The notes beneath the pieces are model-generated. The model was not told the DNA's origin, searched no databases, and saw only the letters and a program-made list of their open reading frames with translations. Position numbers and translations under genes: made by a program. Source: Bacteroidota bacterium (GTDB lineage Bacteria; Bacteroidota; Bacteroidia; Flavobacteriales_F; PHOS-HE28). Taken from it: a stretch of 7,444 nt of DNA. Shown here piece after piece: positions 6,408 through 7,444 of the stretch. The stretch lies in the NCBI GenBank assembly GCA_023430325.1, contig JAEZAU010000040.1, positions 1 to 7,444 of the forward strand, written 5' to 3'. The number at the start of each line of letters is the position of its first letter. Positions within the stretch are counted from its first letter, which is position 1.

Positions 6408-7157
6408 TTACAACGTCGAATTCAGCAGCTGCCCACTACCGATCAACTTGTGCAGATACGGCCGCGTAAGCGTGTTCCTGATCGCCTGGATGTGGTTCAT
6501 GTTATGGCAATCGCTTCCGATCAGTTCATAGTATCCGGCATCGATCAGCTTTTCCGCGATCTGTTTCGTCTGCGGGCCGTATGCACCGGACAACGCAACA
6601 AGGTTCAACTGGAAGAGCACCCCACGTTCCTTCAACGTCTCATACTTGCTGAAGTCGTTATACCAGAAGCCGTAACGTTCGGGGTGCGCGAGTACTGGGC
6701 GAAAACCCTGCGTCTGCATCTGGAAGATCACGTTCAACAGGATCGCAGGTTCGCTGATGAATGGCAATTCGAAGAGCAGAAGCCGATCGCCGAACGTGAG
6801 CACTTCCTTCTTTACCACGCGCTGCTCCAGCTCGTGATCGAGGTAGTATTCCGCGGCCGCTTCCACTTCGATGTTCACTCCCTGCCGACGTACCTCGGCA
6901 CGCAACTTCTCCAGCCCACCGAGGATGATCTCCGGTGTGTTCTTGTAACCATCGGCCATGCTGTGCGGCGTGGTGATCACCTTGCGGTAACCGAGTTCCG
7001 CCATCGCGGTGAGCAGTTCGATCGATGCTTCCAAGTGAGGCGCACCATCATCGATACCCGCAATGAAATGCGAATGCACATCAGTTCCCAACACAGACAG
7101 ATCCGCCGGACCGAGCTGTGGTTCCTTCTTTCCGAACAATCCGCTGAAGATCCCCAT
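6408..7157 (-). CDS. CpsB/CapC/YwqE-type PHP-domain protein-tyrosine phosphatase
   Basis: 249 residues, the normal length for this family of metal-dependent (usually manganese) phosphatases that remove phosphate from tyrosine kinases controlling capsule and exopolysaccharide export. The PHP metal-binding motifs are all present and in order: DVHSHFIAGIDDG (26-38, with His28, His30, Asp36/37), TTPH (62-65), Glu103 in EAAAEYYLD, LAHPERY (156-162, His158) and GSDCHN (214-219, Asp216, His218). The N-terminus MGIFSGLFGKK is hydrophobic then basic and may touch the membrane. The protein lacks a signal peptide and should act in the cytoplasm. Its ATG follows the rfbB stop with no gap, so the two are cotranscribed and probably coupled, which fits a role in surface polysaccharide. 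Family members are often mislabelled histidinol phosphatase. No partner tyrosine kinase is visible in this window. Confidence 0.92.
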   Translation of the reverse strand: MGIFSGLFGKKEPQLGPADLSVLGTDVHSHFIAGIDDGAPHLEASIELLTAMAELGYRKVITTPHSMADGYKNTPEIILGGLEKLRAEVRRQGVNIEVEAAAEYYLDHELEQRVVKKEVLTFGDRLLLFELPFISEPAILLNVIFQMQTQGFRPVLAHPERYGFWYNDFSKYETLKERGVLFQLNLVALSGAYGPQTKQIAEKLIDAGYYELIGSDCHNMNHIQAIRNTLTRPYLHKLIGSGQLLNSTL

Positions 7158-7444
7158 CTATCGCTGCGCGTACTGCTGCTCGTAGTAATTCTTGTATGCG
7201 CCGCTGGTGACATGCGCCAGCCATTCGGCGTTCGCAAGGTACCAATCCACCGTGCGCTCGAGACCTTTCTCGAACGTGATGGAAGGTTTCCAGCCGAGTT
7301 CACGTTCGATCTTCCCCGCATCGATCGCGTAACGTAGATCATGCCCGGCGCGATCGGTGACGTAAGTGATGAGCTTCTCGCTCTCCCCTTTCGATCGGCC
7401 AAGCTTTTCGTCCATGATCGAACAGAGCAGTTTCACCAGATCGA
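7158..7444 (-). CDS. rfbB: dTDP-glucose 4,6-dehydratase, C-terminal part
   Basis: The last 94 residues of the protein, ending in TAG at 7160-7158; the N-terminal Rossmann and catalytic part lies beyond the right edge. The frame is open to the edge, so the GTG at 7436 is an internal Val, not a start. Recognisable C-terminal landmarks are MDEKLGR, then TDRAGHDLRYAIDAGKI (nucleotide-sugar binding region with conserved Arg and His), ELGWKPSITFEKGLERTVDWY, and the WLAHVTSGAYKNYYEQQY end. The enzyme converts dTDP-glucose to dTDP-4-keto-6-deoxyglucose in the cytosol with bound NAD, the second step toward dTDP-L-rhamnose and other deoxysugars for LPS O-antigen or exopolysaccharide. The symbol rmlB is a synonym. 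It abuts the downstream phosphatase gene. Confidence 0.93.
   Translation of the reverse strand, partial: DLVKLLCSIMDEKLGRSKGESEKLITYVTDRAGHDLRYAIDAGKIERELGWKPSITFEKGLERTVDWYLANAEWLAHVTSGAYKNYYEQQYAQR

Noticed and set aside
6186..7337. 383-codon plus-strand open frame
   Set aside because: It lies antisense to the phosphatase and rfbB and out of frame with the DUF5522-like gene; long antisense frames are expected in this GC and GATC-rich DNA.
7158..7436. Complete 92-residue gene starting at GTG 7436
   Set aside because: The sequence is plainly the C-terminal end of a dTDP-glucose dehydratase and the frame continues open to the window edge, so the GTG is internal.

Overview
The window looks like chromosomal DNA from a moderately GC-rich (mid-50s % GC by eye), probably uncultured member of the Bacteroidota, most likely Flavobacteriales. 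Four things point there: a ProS-type-3 prolyl-tRNA synthetase; a Bacteroidota-style OMPP1/FadL-like barrel with its GGTAR...NPAG N-terminus; a DUF5522-like mini-protein; and TAnnTTTG (-7 type) promoter elements instead of sigma70 -10 boxes. Strong Shine-Dalgarno sequences are mostly absent, which also fits. I see no rRNA, tRNA, CRISPR array, insertion sequence, phage gene or toxin-antitoxin pair. It reads as ordinary core-genome DNA.

Layout. Positions 1-2176 (minus strand) hold proS followed by an uncharacterised protein that runs off the left edge; the two overlap by one base (TGATG). Positions 2177-2273 form a short divergent promoter region with two face-to-face TAnnTTTG elements. Positions 2274-4786 (plus strand) hold a Tyr/Gly/Trp-rich lipoprotein and an OMPP1/FadL-like outer-membrane barrel, again joined by a TGATG overlap. 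Positions 4787-5075 are a gene-free convergent spacer rich in short inverted repeats. Positions 5076-6032 (minus) encode a secreted glucosaminidase with two LysM domains. Positions 6033-6192 are a divergent intergenic region with evenly spaced CGATCG-type palindromes. Positions 6193-6405 (plus) encode a 70-residue DUF5522-like protein with a Cys/His cluster. Positions 6408-7444 (minus) carry the end of rfbB (dTDP-glucose 4,6-dehydratase), directly followed by a CpsB/YwqE-type PHP tyrosine phosphatase.

How the genes relate. Most products concern the cell envelope: an outer-membrane barrel with a companion lipoprotein, a peptidoglycan hydrolase, and a surface-polysaccharide pair (nucleotide-sugar enzyme plus a phosphatase of the family that controls polysaccharide export kinases). 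ProS is housekeeping. I found no convincing new defence or mobile system. The points most worth following are the strong excess of GATC and especially CGATCG, the phased palindromes upstream of the DUF5522 gene, the coupled lipoprotein/barrel pair, and the facing promoters at 2196-2225.
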